Assembly: GCF_001937065.1 (NCBI RefSeq)
Contig: NZ_MOWR01000008.1
Coordinates: 1-64,000, forward strand
Reading direction: 5' to 3'
DNA from: Streptococcus sp. 'caviae'
Lineage (GTDB): Bacteria > Bacillota > Bacilli > Lactobacillales > Streptococcaceae
DNA: 64,000 bases
Position numbers and translations under genes: made by a program. Positions 34,313 to 43,823 of this stretch are shown piece after piece (the stretch's first letter is position 1; every line of letters begins with the position of its first letter). Under the pieces are notes generated by a model. The model did no database searches and was not told the DNA's origin. It was given only the letters and a program-made list of their open reading frames with translations.

Positions 34313-35189
34313 AAAACTGGATAAATTAGTTACTGGTATTTTGTATACCATTGCCGGTATTATTATTGCCATTTTGGCATTTCTCTTACTTTTTATTCTT
34401 GTCCGGGGAATTCCCAGCATTGATTGGCACTTCCTGACAGGCGTCTCCTCTTCCTATGAAGCTGGCGGCGGCATTGGTATTCAGCTTTATAATTCCTTCT
34501 TTCTTTTAGTCGTAACACTGATTATCTCTATCCCTTTGTCTATGGGAGCCGGCATTTATTTGTCTGAGTATGCTAGAAAGGGCCGCCTGACAGATTTTAT
34601 CCGTACCTGTATTGAAATTCTGTCTTCTCTGCCATCTGTGGTTGTTGGTCTTTTTGGTTATCTCATCTTTGTTGTTCAGTTTCAATACGGCTTTTCTATT
34701 ATTTCAGGTGCCTTGGCGCTGACTGTTTTCAATTTGCCGCAGATGACGCGTAATATTGAAGACAGCTTGCGAAATGTCCATCATACGCAGCGCGAAGCCG
34801 GGCTTGCTTTGGGTATTTCACGCTGGGAAACCGTGGTTCATGTGGTTATTCCGGAAGCACTTCCGGGAATTGTAACCGGTATTGTGCTTGCTTCCGGCCG
34901 TATTTTCGGGGAAGCAGCAGCGCTGATTTATACAGCAGGTCAATCTGCACCGGCTCTGGATTGGGGAAATTGGAATCCGCTTAGTACAACGAGTCCGATT
35001 TCCATTTTCCGTCAGGCTGAAACCTTGGCTGTTCATATTTGGAAGGTTAACAGTGAAGGAACCATTCCGGATGCTACTAAAGTGTCTCAGGGCAGTGCAG
35101 CAGTTTTACTTGTTTTTATCCTTATCTTTAACTTGTCAGCACGCTACATTGGTAAGAAACTGCATGCTAAGCTGACATCAGCAGCCTAA
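34302..35189 (+). CDS. pstA: Phosphate ABC transporter permease PstA
   Basis: This 295-residue permease partner of PstC has six helices. It contains GAGIYLSEYARKGRLTDFIRTCIEILSSLPSVVVGLFG and the EAA loop QREAGLALGISRWETVVHVVIPEALPGIV. It starts inside the end of pstC, so the two are coupled, and is followed by the first pstB after 10 bp. Confidence 0.95.
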   Translation: MHAKKLDKLVTGILYTIAGIIIAILAFLLLFILVRGIPSIDWHFLTGVSSSYEAGGGIGIQLYNSFFLLVVTLIISIPLSMGAGIYLSEYARKGRLTDFIRTCIEILSSLPSVVVGLFGYLIFVVQFQYGFSIISGALALTVFNLPQMTRNIEDSLRNVHHTQREAGLALGISRWETVVHVVIPEALPGIVTGIVLASGRIFGEAAALIYTAGQSAPALDWGNWNPLSTTSPISIFRQAETLAVHIWKVNSEGTIPDATKVSQGSAAVLLVFILIFNLSARYIGKKLHAKLTSAA

Positions 35190-35199
35190 AGGAGGACAA

Positions 35200-36003
35200 A
35201 TGGCAGATTATAATTGGAACGAAAGGCATATTATTACTTTTCCGGAAGGAAACCTCGCTTTATCAACCAAGGATTTACACGTCTATTACGGTGAAAACGA
35301 GGCTATCAACGGGATTGATATGCAGTTTGAAAAGAACAAAATTACCGCTTTAATCGGTCCGTCAGGCTGTGGGAAATCAACTTTCCTCCGCAGTTTAAAT
35401 CGCATGAATGACACTATCGATATTGCCAAGGTAACCGGAGAAATCATGTATGAGGGTATTGATGTCAATGCTCCCAATATCAATGTTTATGAAATGCGCA
35501 AGCACATTGGCATGGTTTTCCAAAGGCCGAATCCTTTTGCTAAATCAATCTATAAAAATATAACCTTTGCTTACGAGCGTGCCGGCATCAAAGATAAGAA
35601 AGTCTTAGATGAAATTGTTGAGACCTCTCTTAAACAGGCAGCGCTTTGGGAGCAAGTTAAGGATGATTTGCATAAGTCTGCCTTTACTCTTTCCGGAGGC
35701 CAGCAGCAGCGCCTGTGCATCGCTCGGGCCATTGCGGTGAAACCTGATATTCTTTTAATGGACGAACCGGCATCGGCTCTTGATCCTGTGGCAACAATGC
35801 AGTTGGAAGAAACCATGTTTGAGTTAAAGAAAAATTATACGATTATCATTGTTACGCACAACATGCAGCAGGCAGCCCGTGCCAGTGATTATACAGCCTT
35901 TTTCTATTTGGGAGATTTGATTGAGTATGATACGACCAATAATATTTTCCAAAATGCTAAGTTGAAATCAACCAGCGATTATGTGTCTGGACACTTTGGA
36001 TAG
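35200..36003 (+). CDS. pstB: Phosphate ABC transporter ATPase PstB, copy 1
   Basis: This 267-residue ATPase has Walker [10 protein letters not shown], signature [14 protein letters not shown], Walker [13 protein letters not shown] and an intact switch histidine (His220 in [13 protein letters not shown]). It drives phosphate uptake through PstC-PstA. Unlike the next gene, all catalytic motifs are canonical. The RBS AAAGGAGG is strong. The pair of adjacent pstB genes is usual in streptococci. Confidence 0.95.
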   Translation: MADYNWNERHIITFPEGNLALSTKDLHVYYGENEAINGIDMQFEKNKITALIGPSGCGKSTFLRSLNRMNDTIDIAKVTGEIMYEGIDVNAPNINVYEMRKHIGMVFQRPNPFAKSIYKNITFAYERAGIKDKKVLDEIVETSLKQAALWEQVKDDLHKSAFTLSGGQQQRLCIARAIAVKPDILLMDEPASALDPVATMQLEETMFELKKNYTIIIVTHNMQQAARASDYTAFFYLGDLIEYDTTNNIFQNAKLKSTSDYVSGHFG

Positions 36004-36014
36004 AAAGGAAAGCA

Positions 36015-36773
36015 ATGACAGAACCTATTTTAAAAGTAAATGATTTGTCTGTTTATTATGGTAAAAAGAAAGCACTTAATAATGTATCCATTGATTTCTA
36101 TCCTAATGAAATCACCGCTTTGATTGGGCCGTCAGGCTCTGGTAAATCGACCTTGCTGCGCGCCATCAACCGAATGGGTGATATTAATCCGGAAGTAACG
36201 GTCACGGGTTCTATCATGTACAATGGGCATAATATCTACAGTCCGCGGACAGACACAGTGGAGCTGCGCAAGGAAATCGGCATGGTCTTCCAGCAGCCCA
36301 ATCCTTTTCCGATGACCATCTATGAAAATGTTGTTTATGGCTTGCGTTTAAAGGGGATTAAGGATAAGAAGGTTCTTGATGAGGCTGTTGAAAAGTCTCT
36401 AAATGGCGCTTCCATTTGGAATGAAGTAAAAGACCGTCTGCACGATTCGGCCATCGGTCTATCCGGAGGCCAGCAGCAGCGTGTCTGCATCGCCAGAGTT
36501 CTGGCAACCAGTCCGCAGATTATTCTGCTGGATGAACCGACTTCGGCCTTGGATCCTATTTCAGCGGGAAAAATCGAAGATACGCTGTATGATTTGAAAG
36601 AAAAATATACGATGATTGTCGTTACGCGTTCCATGCAGCAGGCTTCGCGTATTTCTGACCGGACGGGCTTCTTCCTTGCTGGGGATTTGATTGAGTACGG
36701 CAATACTAAAGAAATGTTCCTGAATCCGCAGAAAAAAGAAACTGAAGATTATATTACAGGTAAGTTTGGATAA
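36015..36773 (+). CDS. pstB: Phosphate ABC transporter ATPase PstB, copy 2 with altered H-loop
   Basis: This 252-residue ATPase is clearly similar to copy 1 (Walker [10 protein letters not shown], signature [14 protein letters not shown], Walker [13 protein letters not shown]). However, the switch histidine after beta strand 8 is Arg205 ([19 protein letters not shown]). The H-loop histidine normally positions the gamma phosphate. If the two copies pair as a heterodimer, one ATP site would be impaired; alternatively, each may form its own homodimer. It lies 11 bp after copy 1. Confidence 0.94.
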   Translation: MTEPILKVNDLSVYYGKKKALNNVSIDFYPNEITALIGPSGSGKSTLLRAINRMGDINPEVTVTGSIMYNGHNIYSPRTDTVELRKEIGMVFQQPNPFPMTIYENVVYGLRLKGIKDKKVLDEAVEKSLNGASIWNEVKDRLHDSAIGLSGGQQQRVCIARVLATSPQIILLDEPTSALDPISAGKIEDTLYDLKEKYTMIVVTRSMQQASRISDRTGFFLAGDLIEYGNTKEMFLNPQKKETEDYITGKFG

Positions 36774-36800
36774 AAATAATAATAGAAAAGAGATGAGAAC

Positions 36801-37454
36801 ATGTTAAGATCGCAATTTGAAGAAGAATTAGATAAATTACACAATCAATTTTACGCGATGGGTACAGAAGTGCTGGCACAGATCAATAAGACTGTGCGTG
36901 CTTTTGTCAGTCACGACCGCGACTTGGCCAAAGAAGTTATCGCTGATGATGATGTGGTAAACGAGTATGAAACGAAACTAGAAAAAAAATCTCTCGAAAT
37001 TATCGCTCTGCAGCAGCCTGTCTCTAATGATTTGAGAACAGTTATTACAGTCCTCAAAGCTTCAAGTGATATTGAACGAATGGGAGACCATGCTTCCTCA
37101 ATCGCTAAGGCGACAATTCGTATGAAGGGTGAGGAGCGCCTTCTGGTAGTTGAAGAAAAGATTAGCGAGATGGGCAAGGCTGTCAAGCGCATGGTTGAAG
37201 ATGCTTTGAATGCTTACATCAATGGCGATGATAAAAAAGCTTATGAAATTGCAGCCAGCGATGAAATAATTGATAACTATTTCAAGGATATTCAAAATCT
37301 GGCAGTTGAAGAAATTAAGAAAACTCCGGATGCTGCTTTTGCAGGCAAGGAATACTTCCAGGTACTGATGTATCTTGAACGGATCGGTGATTATGCTCGA
37401 AATATCTGTGAATGGATTGTCTATCTTAAAACTGGAAAAATCATTGAATTGTGA
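36801..37454 (+). CDS. phoU: Phosphate uptake regulator PhoU
   Basis: This 217-residue all-helical protein has two PhoU repeats (ERMGDHASSIAKATIRMKG near 93-112 and ERIGDYARNICEWIVY near 193-208), each with the E/D-rich metal-binding helix. It dampens Pst transport and signals phosphate status to a PhoR/PnpS kinase encoded elsewhere. It ends the pst operon. Confidence 0.95.
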   Translation: MLRSQFEEELDKLHNQFYAMGTEVLAQINKTVRAFVSHDRDLAKEVIADDDVVNEYETKLEKKSLEIIALQQPVSNDLRTVITVLKASSDIERMGDHASSIAKATIRMKGEERLLVVEEKISEMGKAVKRMVEDALNAYINGDDKKAYEIAASDEIIDNYFKDIQNLAVEEIKKTPDAAFAGKEYFQVLMYLERIGDYARNICEWIVYLKTGKIIEL

Positions 37455-37496
37455 TATAATAATGATTTAGAAATTTTGAAATAATAAGGGAGATAC

Positions 37497-40043
37497 ATGG
37501 AATCTGTAGAACACTTTATTGAAAAGTTTGTGCCTGAAAATTATAATATTTTTCTAGACATTAACCGTCAGCAAAGAACTTTCTCCGGCAATGTAGCTAT
37601 CAACGGAGAAGCACTTGACAATGTGATTTCGCTGCATCAGAAAAATTTGACTATCAGCTCAGTTCTTTTGGATAATACTGAGTTGGTTTACCAACTGGAC
37701 AATGATCATGAGGCTGTTCATATTGAACTCCCTGAAACCGGCAGCATGACTCTGGTATTGGAATTTGCAGGTAAGATTACAGATAATATGACGGGTATTT
37801 ATCCTTCCTATTACACTGTCAACGGGGTAAAAAAGGAGATTATTTCAACGCAGTTTGAAAGCCACTTTGCCCGTGAAGCATTTCCAAGTATTGATGAACC
37901 AGAAGCAAAAGCTACCTTTGATTTAGCGCTGAAATTTGACCAAGAAGAGGGCGATATCGCCCTCTCTAATATGCCCGAAATTAATATCAGCCGCCGTGAG
38001 GAGACTGGTGTCTGGACCTTTGATACAACCCCTAGAATGTCTTCGTATCTTTTGGCCTTTGCCTTTGGCAGTCTTCATGGGAAAAAAGCTTACACAAAGA
38101 ATGGAACAGAAGTAGGTGTTTTTGCGACTGAGGCCCAAAACAGTGATTCGCTTGCTTTTGCCCTGGATATCGCTGTTCGTGTTATTGATTTTTATGAAGG
38201 ATATTTTGGTGTTAAGTATCCAATTCCGCAGTCCTACCATCTGGCTCTTCCGGATTTTTCTGCCGGTGCCATGGAAAACTGGGGAATGATTACCTATCGG
38301 GAGGTCTATCTCTTAGTTGATGAAAATTCAACAGCAAGCAGCCGTCAGCAGGTAGCACTTGTTATTGCACATGAACTGGCTCACCAATGGTTCGGCAACT
38401 TAGTCACTATGAAATGGTGGGATGACCTCTGGCTCAATGAAAGTTTTGCCAATATGATGGAATATGTAGCTGTTGATGCGATAGAACCTGACTGGAATAT
38501 TTTTGAAGATTTCCAGACAAGCGGTGTTCCGCATGCTCTCAAACGCGATGCAACAGATGGTGTTCAGTCTGTACATGTCACTGTTAATCATCCGGATGAG
38601 ATTAACACCATTTTTGATGCGGCTATTGTTTATGCTAAGGGCAGCCGTTTGATGCACATGCTTCGCCGCTGGCTGGGAGATGAGGCTTTTGCCGCTGGCT
38701 TGAAGACCTATTTTGAAAAATATCAATATGCCAACACTGTCGGACGCGACCTCTGGAACGCTCTGTCAGCTGCTTCCGGCAAAGATGTTGCCAGCTTTAT
38801 GGACGCTTGGCTGGAACAGCCGGGCTATCCTTTAGTAACGCTGGCTGTCAAAGATGACATACTTCGTATTTCGCAAAAACAATTCTTTATTGGCGATTAT
38901 GAAGAGGCTGGACGTCTCTGGCAAATTCCGCTCAACAGCAACTGGTCTGGTCTGCCTGACACCTTAGAAGAAGCGTCCATTGAAATCCCTAACTTTAGTC
39001 AGTTGCTGGCTGACAATAAGGATAAGGGGCCGCTGCGTTTAAATACCGGCAACACTGCGCACTACATCAGCAATTATGATGGTCAGCTTTTAGAGGCTGT
39101 TTTAGCAGACTTTGACCGTCTGGATAATACTTCCAAACTGCAAATCATTCAAGAGCGCCGTTTGTTGGCAGAAAGCGGTCAGATTTCTTATGCTGAATTA
39201 GTACTGCTTTTGTCAAACCTGTCAGCTGAAACGTCTTATATGGTCATGTCGGCAAGCCATCAGTTGGTGGCCGGTATAGAGAGATTCTTAGAAGAAGGCA
39301 GCCAAATCGAATCAGATTTTAAATCCCTAGTTCGTGATGTTTATCAGGCGAATTATCAGCGTCTTGGTTTTGAAAAATCGGATCAGGAAAGCGACGAGGA
39401 TGAGATGGTTCGTCAGATTGTTTTGGCTAATATGATTTACGCTGATGATCCTGATGCCAATGAAAAAGCGCAGGCAATTTTTGAAAGGCACAAAGGCAAT
39501 ATCGAATCCATTCCAGCTGCTGTTCGGCTCGCCGTTTTGACCAATCAAATCAAACATGCTGAAACGGATGAGTTGGTAACACTTTACTTGGATACTTATG
39601 TGCTGACCAATGACGGTAATTTCCGCAGGCAGCTGGCCGGTGCTCTGGCGCAAACCAAATCGCAAACAACGCTTGAGAGAATTTTGAGTCAGCTGAAAAA
39701 CAAGGACGTTATTAAGCCTCAGGATCTATCGCTCTGGTATAGGCTTTTCCTGAGTGAACCTTTCACCCAGGAAGCCTTCTGGAGATGGGCACGTGACAAT
39801 TGGGAATGGATTAAAGACACGCTTGGCGGTGACATGAGTTTTGACAGCTTTGTTATTATTCCGGCTAGTATCTTTAAAACCGCTCAGCGGCTAGGAGAAT
39901 ACAAGGCTTTCTTTGAACCGCAGCTGGATAATCTGGCTATCAGCCGCAATATTACTATGGGAATCAAAGACATAGCGGCCAGAACGGCTCTGATTGAAAG
40001 AGAGAAAGCAGCTGTTTGGCAGGCGGTTACAGGCCATTTTTAA
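37497..40043 (+). CDS. pepN: Aminopeptidase N (M1 family)
   Basis: This 848-residue cytoplasmic zinc aminopeptidase removes N-terminal residues from peptides taken up for growth. The substrate loop GAMENWG and the zinc motif VIAHELAHQWFGNL...WLNESFANMMEY (HExxH-18-E) are intact. The length is normal for lactic bacteria. The RBS AAGGGAG is 5 bp before ATG 37497. A TTGAATTGTGATATAATAATG stretch (TGTGATATAAT region, 37446-37462) offers a promoter at the end of phoU. Confidence 0.96.
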   Translation: MESVEHFIEKFVPENYNIFLDINRQQRTFSGNVAINGEALDNVISLHQKNLTISSVLLDNTELVYQLDNDHEAVHIELPETGSMTLVLEFAGKITDNMTGIYPSYYTVNGVKKEIISTQFESHFAREAFPSIDEPEAKATFDLALKFDQEEGDIALSNMPEINISRREETGVWTFDTTPRMSSYLLAFAFGSLHGKKAYTKNGTEVGVFATEAQNSDSLAFALDIAVRVIDFYEGYFGVKYPIPQSYHLALPDFSAGAMENWGMITYREVYLLVDENSTASSRQQVALVIAHELAHQWFGNLVTMKWWDDLWLNESFANMMEYVAVDAIEPDWNIFEDFQTSGVPHALKRDATDGVQSVHVTVNHPDEINTIFDAAIVYAKGSRLMHMLRRWLGDEAFAAGLKTYFEKYQYANTVGRDLWNALSAASGKDVASFMDAWLEQPGYPLVTLAVKDDILRISQKQFFIGDYEEAGRLWQIPLNSNWSGLPDTLEEASIEIPNFSQLLADNKDKGPLRLNTGNTAHYISNYDGQLLEAVLADFDRLDNTSKLQIIQERRLLAESGQISYAELVLLLSNLSAETSYMVMSASHQLVAGIERFLEEGSQIESDFKSLVRDVYQANYQRLGFEKSDQESDEDEMVRQIVLANMIYADDPDANEKAQAIFERHKGNIESIPAAVRLAVLTNQIKHAETDELVTLYLDTYVLTNDGNFRRQLAGALAQTKSQTTLERILSQLKNKDVIKPQDLSLWYRLFLSEPFTQEAFWRWARDNWEWIKDTLGGDMSFDSFVIIPASIFKTAQRLGEYKAFFEPQLDNLAISRNITMGIKDIAARTALIEREKAAVWQAVTGHF

Positions 40044-40062
40044 TGGCAGTCCCAGAGACTGC
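40033..40062 (+). terminator. Hairpins at the end of pepN
   Basis: GCCATT/AATGGC (40033-40047) and GCAGTC/GACTGC (40046-40062) are two short stems sharing GC, so they compete. No T-run follows, so termination is uncertain. Confidence 0.35.
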
Positions 40063-40105
40063 GGAGTTTAAAAAGTAAGGTTAGATAAAAAATGTTAAAC
40101 TGTAA

Positions 40106-40430
40106 AAGCTCATTGTCAACTGTAGTGAGTGATTGATCTTAACACATGGAGAAGACCAAGTTGGTTTTCTCTTTTTTGATGATCAGGGTGATGAAAATTT
40201 TAGTTTTAGAATCCTTGAAATTACGAAAGCAAAAGGCTTAACTCTTGACATTCTTGATGAAATTGTTGATTGCCTCCAGTTTAGCTTCAGAACAAGACTG
40301 TTACGAATAGTAACTAATTTACTTTCGGTAGCTGAGAAGGCCTTTAAGGTTACCTTCAGTGAAATCAAAGAATGGAACTTTTCAAAAAGCGTACTGGGAA
40401 TAAATTATATGTTTGATAAAAAATAGACAT
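40106..40430 (-). pseudogene. Decayed C-terminus of an ISL3-family transposase
   Basis: On the minus strand, one frame reads SCSEAKLEAINNFIKNVKS, then stop, then AFCFRNFKDSKTKIFITL, then IIKKEKTNLVFSMC and stop, just inside the terminal motif CATTGTCAACTGTAGTGAGTG. This resembles the end of streptococcal ISL3 transposases (TNNLIKxIKRNAFGFRNFxNFKKRIFIALNIKKERTxFVLSR, from memory). Several in-frame stops show it is dead, and the rest of the element is gone. The 97-codon + strand ORF across it is an artefact. Confidence 0.75.
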
Positions 40431-40601
40431 TATGATAGAGTGAGGCAAAAGGGGGAGATATAAAAAGTGATATTAGACATGAAACCATTATTAAGGTCTT
40501 GGAAGGCAGATACGACTTTTAAAAGAAACCGCTCATAAAAAGTCTTTATTGTATCCCCCCGGTTGTACTACTGTGACATTATTCTTTTATAGGAGGTGGA
40601 T
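40431..40601. other. Unassigned stretch between the IS scar and small ORFs
   Basis: No gene recognised. It is AT-rich and contains AGGAGGTGG at about 40591 as the RBS of the next ORF. It may be more IS-derived or accessory DNA. Confidence 0.4.
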
Positions 40602-40751
40602 ATGAGTAAAATCAGGCTATTTACATCTATATTTGTTTTATTAATTGATATATTTTTATTAATTTGGGGATTAAAAAATAGGAATACTATATTAGTAATT
40701 GCTGGAATAGCAGGTCTAGGGATTTTTATTTCTTATTTTAGGAAGGAGTAG
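40602..40751 (+). CDS. Small predicted membrane protein (49 aa)
   Basis: This ORF begins MSKIRLFTSIFVLLIDIF and ends with YFRKE. Two membrane segments are likely (about 6-23 and 29-46) with a short basic turn (KNRN) between. AGGAGGTGGAT is an excellent RBS and the next ORF follows after 4 bp, so the two probably form a tiny operon. I do not recognise it. It is markedly AT-rich against its neighbours and sits next to an IS scar, which suggests acquired DNA. Confidence 0.6.
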   Translation: MSKIRLFTSIFVLLIDIFLLIWGLKNRNTILVIAGIAGLGIFISYFRKE

Positions 40752-40755
40752 CGAT

Positions 40756-40995
40756 ATGAAAATGAAACGAAATATCTTCGGTTTTGTTGTCGTCTTATTA
40801 TACAGTATGATTTGCCTTATCATTGCAAATACCACATATGCGGATACATATAATGTTGATGGCTATACAGTATCACAAAATAATAACATTATTTCTGTTA
40901 CTGATAGTCAAACAGGTTTATCAGCTTATTTAGATATTATAGAGTCAAAAGATTTGGTTCTGCATCGTTCAGGACTAAGTCTTTTTATTTTTTGA
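40756..40995 (+). CDS. Small predicted secreted protein (79 aa)
   Basis: The protein opens with a basic, then hydrophobic signal segment (MKMKRNIFGFVVVLLY...IANTTYADT; cleavage probably after TYA near residue 29) and leaves about 50 residues starting DTYNVDGYTVSQNNNIISVTD. AAGGAG in the end of the upstream ORF is its RBS. No family recognised, and the C-terminus ends abruptly in a hydrophobic HRSGLSLFIF, so it may be a truncated gene. Confidence 0.55.
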   Translation: MKMKRNIFGFVVVLLYSMICLIIANTTYADTYNVDGYTVSQNNNIISVTDSQTGLSAYLDIIESKDLVLHRSGLSLFIF

Positions 40996-41136
40996 ATGAC
41001 AATATTCAGTGTCAATCTTTCTGCTAAGATATTTTTTACTTTCTCTGTAATGCACTATATCTGCTGTTGCAATATAACTATTCGTAAATCCTCATTGAGT
41101 TTTTTCAAACAGTCGTATTTTTTACTATTATTTTTC

Positions 41137-41169
41137 ATTAAGCCTCTTTTAAGACTGATAGGTTAGACT
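41137..41169 (+). promoter_or_regulatory. Consensus CiaR-binding promoter
   Basis: ATTAAG (41137-41142), 5 bp, TTTAAG (41148-41153), 10 bp, TAGACT (41164-41169). This matches the known CiaR operator NTTAAG-N5-WTTAAG and its usual spacing to a -10 box in CiaR-activated promoters. It lies 33 bp before a 29-codon ORF and 208 bp before ciaR itself. Confidence 0.8.
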
Positions 41170-41202
41170 GAGTTTATGCTGAAAGAAAGAAGAGGTCTAT
41201 CT

Positions 41203-41292
41203 ATGAAAAAAGTATTCACCAACCCCATTTTTCTCTCGCTGGCAGCAAAATCTGCCTTAACTGCCTTGATTGCGGCTCTTGCTAACGGCTGA
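41203..41292 (+). CDS. 29-residue peptide ORF between the CiaR box and ciaR
   Basis: The ORF starts MKKVFTNPIFLSLAAKSA and ends ALANG. It has a basic start and a long hydrophobic stretch, like a signal segment or a membrane micropeptide. AGAAGAGG precedes it as RBS. Position matches that of ciaX in the ciaXRH arrangement reported for S. mutans, but the peptide is far shorter than a calcium-binding secreted protein, so it may be a truncated remnant or a different small peptide. Expression is supported only by the CiaR promoter and RBS. Confidence 0.5.
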   Translation: MKKVFTNPIFLSLAAKSALTALIAALANG

Positions 41293-41343
41293 CTTAAAGG
41301 AATTTCCTCTCCTGTAAATAATTAGTCGAAAACTTCTAAGTCA

Positions 41344-41352
41344 TGCTATAAT
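41344..41352 (+). promoter_or_regulatory. Extended -10 promoter of ciaR
   Basis: TGCTATAAT lies 24 bp before the ciaR start. It gives ciaRH a promoter of its own in addition to the CiaR-box promoter upstream. Confidence 0.6.
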
Positions 41353-41376
41353 AGAAAGTAAGAAAAGGAGCGGAAC

Positions 41377-42051
41377 ATGATAAAGATATTATTAGTAGAA
41401 GATGATTTAAGCCTGTCAAATTCCATCTTTGACTTTCTGGATGATTTTGCTGATGTTATGCAGGTTTTTGATGGAGAAGAGGGCCTTTATGAGGCTGAAA
41501 GCGGCGTCTATGATTTGATTTTATTGGACTTGATGCTGCCCGAGAAGAGCGGTTTTCAGGTTTTGAAGGAATTGCGCGAGAAGGGGATTACAACACCTGT
41601 CTTAATTATGACCGCTAAAGAAGGCTTAGATGATAAGGGACACGGCTTTGAACTGGGCGCCGATGATTATCTGACAAAACCTTTTTATTTAGAAGAGCTG
41701 AAAATGCGTATTCAAGCTCTTCTTAAGCGCTCAGGGAAGTATACCGATAAAAGTCTTGTTTACGGTGATTTAACGGTAGATACATCGACCAATACGACCA
41801 AAGTAAACGGTAAGGAAGTTGAGCTGCTGGGCAAGGAGTTCGATTTGCTGGTTTATTTTCTGCAGAATCAGAATGTTATTTTGCCTAAATCACAGATTTT
41901 TGACCGAATTTGGGGATTTGACAGTGACACAACAATTTCTGTCGTCGAGGTCTATGTGTCTAAAATCAGAAAAAAACTCAAAGATACTCAGTTTGGAAAG
42001 AACTTGCAGACATTGCGCAGCGTAGGATATATTTTGAAGGATGCTAATTAA
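41377..42051 (+). CDS. ciaR: Response regulator CiaR
   Basis: This 224-residue OmpR-type regulator has a receiver domain with the phosphorylated Asp in [14 protein letters not shown] (about Asp51) and a C-terminal winged helix ([27 protein letters not shown]). It controls competence, cell wall stress tolerance and small csRNAs in streptococci. It overlaps ciaH by 11 bp. A consensus CiaR site upstream implies autoregulation. Confidence 0.95.
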   Translation: MIKILLVEDDLSLSNSIFDFLDDFADVMQVFDGEEGLYEAESGVYDLILLDLMLPEKSGFQVLKELREKGITTPVLIMTAKEGLDDKGHGFELGADDYLTKPFYLEELKMRIQALLKRSGKYTDKSLVYGDLTVDTSTNTTKVNGKEVELLGKEFDLLVYFLQNQNVILPKSQIFDRIWGFDSDTTISVVEVYVSKIRKKLKDTQFGKNLQTLRSVGYILKDAN

Positions 42052-43360
42052 ACTAAGACAAAAAAACAAGTACGGAGAAAATGCCTCCTTTTTCTCCCAT
42101 TTCTTTGGTGTATTTACGGGCATATTCTTTGTGATGACGGTGATCATCATACAAGTCATGCGCTTTGGTATCTATTCTTCGGTTGATGCCAGTCTCAAAA
42201 AAGCAACTAAAAATATTGACGATTATGTCAATATGGCTATGGTCAGAAATACCATGATTGATGATGCTATTAGCGACAACAACGCAGAATCTCCCTTTAA
42301 AATCAAACCAGATGGACAAATGGCTGCCAATACGGATACGATTCTTTATAACAAAAAACGTCAGGTCGTCAATAATATCAATGCTTTTTCACCCTTATAC
42401 CGCATTCATCCTAAGCTGAATAATCTAGGTGCTATTACCGAGCAAAAGGCCAAGAATATTTATGGCCAAACAGAAAAATATAGGACTGTCACGGTTAAAG
42501 TGACTAATGATTTTTACCCGCAGGTAAAATTTGCAACGATTGTTATTAACACGACTCAGCTAGAGGAAGCTAACAGACGTTATGTGACGATTATTATCAG
42601 CGTTATGATTGTTTTTTGGCTGATTTCAGTTATTGCCAGTGTCTATTTAGCTAAATGGAGCCGCAAGCCTATTTTAGAGAATTACGAAAAGCAGAAATCT
42701 TTCGTGGAAAATGCCAGTCACGAACTGCGGACACCGCTGGCGGTCTTGCAAAATCGCTTGGAAAGCCTTTTTAGAAAGCCTGAGGCTACTATTTTAGAAT
42801 CCTCAGAATCCATCGCCTCCAGTTTGGAAGAAGTCAGAAATATGAGGATGCTGACAACCAATCTCCTTAATCTGGCGCGCCGTGATGACGGTATTGAACC
42901 TGAAATAACGGAGGTTAACCCTAGCTTTTTTGATGATACCTTTAAAAATTATGCCATGATCGCACAGGAAAACGGTAAAAGGCTGCACATTACAAATAAG
43001 GTCGGCCGTCAGATTAAAACAGACAAAACCCTGCTCAAGCAATTAATGACCATTCTTTTTGATAATGCGGTCAAATACACGGATCAGGAGGGGGAAATTT
43101 GGATAGATGTTAAAACAACCGACCGCAGCTTGATTTTCTCGGTAGCTGACAGCGGTCAGGGAATTTCAGATGCAGACAAAAAGAGAATTTTTGATCGCTT
43201 TTACCGTGTTGATAAGGCCAGGACCCGGCAAAAAGGCGGTTTTGGTCTCGGCTTGTCTCTGGCTAAACAAATTACTGATAGCTTAAAGGGCAGTATCATC
43301 GTTAAAGATAAGAAGCCGCAGGGAGCTATTTTTGAAGTTCGTCTGCCTGCCAGTAAATAA
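42041..43360 (+). CDS. ciaH: Sensor histidine kinase CiaH
   Basis: This 439-residue kinase has two membrane helices (about 20-45 and 182-205) around an extracellular sensor of about 135 residues. The H-box is [21 protein letters not shown], the N-box [15 protein letters not shown], followed by DSGQGIS and [13 protein letters not shown]. It phosphorylates CiaR. The start codon lies inside the end of ciaR, so translation is coupled. Confidence 0.95.
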   Translation: MLIKLRQKNKYGENASFFSHFFGVFTGIFFVMTVIIIQVMRFGIYSSVDASLKKATKNIDDYVNMAMVRNTMIDDAISDNNAESPFKIKPDGQMAANTDTILYNKKRQVVNNINAFSPLYRIHPKLNNLGAITEQKAKNIYGQTEKYRTVTVKVTNDFYPQVKFATIVINTTQLEEANRRYVTIIISVMIVFWLISVIASVYLAKWSRKPILENYEKQKSFVENASHELRTPLAVLQNRLESLFRKPEATILESSESIASSLEEVRNMRMLTTNLLNLARRDDGIEPEITEVNPSFFDDTFKNYAMIAQENGKRLHITNKVGRQIKTDKTLLKQLMTILFDNAVKYTDQEGEIWIDVKTTDRSLIFSVADSGQGISDADKKRIFDRFYRVDKARTRQKGGFGLGLSLAKQITDSLKGSIIVKDKKPQGAIFEVRLPASK

Positions 43361-43397
43361 AACCCGTGAGTTTTCACTAACCCCAATAAACAGGATA

Positions 43398-43449
43398 AAA
43401 AACACCTCTGAAGAATTCCAGTAAATTGGAGCTCCCCAGAGGTGTTTTT
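43398..43449. terminator. Bidirectional terminator between ciaH and rpsT
   Basis: AAAAACACCTCTG (43398-43410) pairs perfectly with CAGAGGTGTTTTT (43437-43449). An inner TCCA/TGGA stem makes the loop compact. It serves both convergent genes. Confidence 0.9.
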
Positions 43450-43518
43450 ACAATGCTGTGATATATAATCAAGCTGGTTTGGCGGAAACTAAAAGAGCCG
43501 GAAGATATTCCAGCTTTC

Positions 43519-43755
43519 TTAGTTAGCTAATTGACGTGCAAGGCGTGCTTTATCGCGGCTTGCTTTGTTTTTATGAATCAGCCCTTTTGATTTAGCTTTA
43601 TCGATGCTGGAAGAAGCAGCACGGAAAAGTTCTTCAGTTGGGTTTGCTTCAAAAGCTTTAATAGCAGAACGCATAGCTGATTTTTGAGCTGAATTGCGGT
43701 TATTTTGTTTAACGTTGAGTTCAGCACGCTTAATCGCAGATTTAATATTTGCCAA
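43519..43755 (-). CDS. rpsT: 30S ribosomal protein S20
   Basis: This 78-residue S20 protein opens [37 protein letters not shown]. The start is TTG at 43755. The ATG at 43770 falls within the SD region itself (GGAGG, 43768-43764), so it cannot be the true start. Use of TTG is in line with rare start codons on some S20 genes, where they help autocontrol. It is transcribed from its own promoter just after coaA. Confidence 0.93.
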   Translation of the reverse strand: MANIKSAIKRAELNVKQNNRNSAQKSAMRSAIKAFEANPTEELFRAASSSIDKAKSKGLIHKNKASRDKARLARQLAN

Positions 43756-43787
43756 TGTCTTTACCTCCAAATAATGATAACTATATC

Positions 43788-43816
43788 ATTATATAGAAAT
43801 TCTGAGCATTTGACAA
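43788..43816 (-). promoter_or_regulatory. rpsT promoter
   Basis: On the minus strand: TTGTCA (43816-43811), 17 bp, TATAAT (43793-43788). It lies between the coaA stop and rpsT. Confidence 0.85.
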
Positions 43817-43823
43817 GCCTTTA

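Noticed and set aside
40133..40426. 97-codon + strand gene
   Set aside because: The opposite strand carries a recognisable decayed ISL3 transposase tail; the + ORF is its shadow and has no RBS.
43756..43770. ATG start for rpsT at 43770
   Set aside because: That ATG overlaps the ribosome binding site GGAGG; the TTG at 43755 gives the normal S20 N-terminus.
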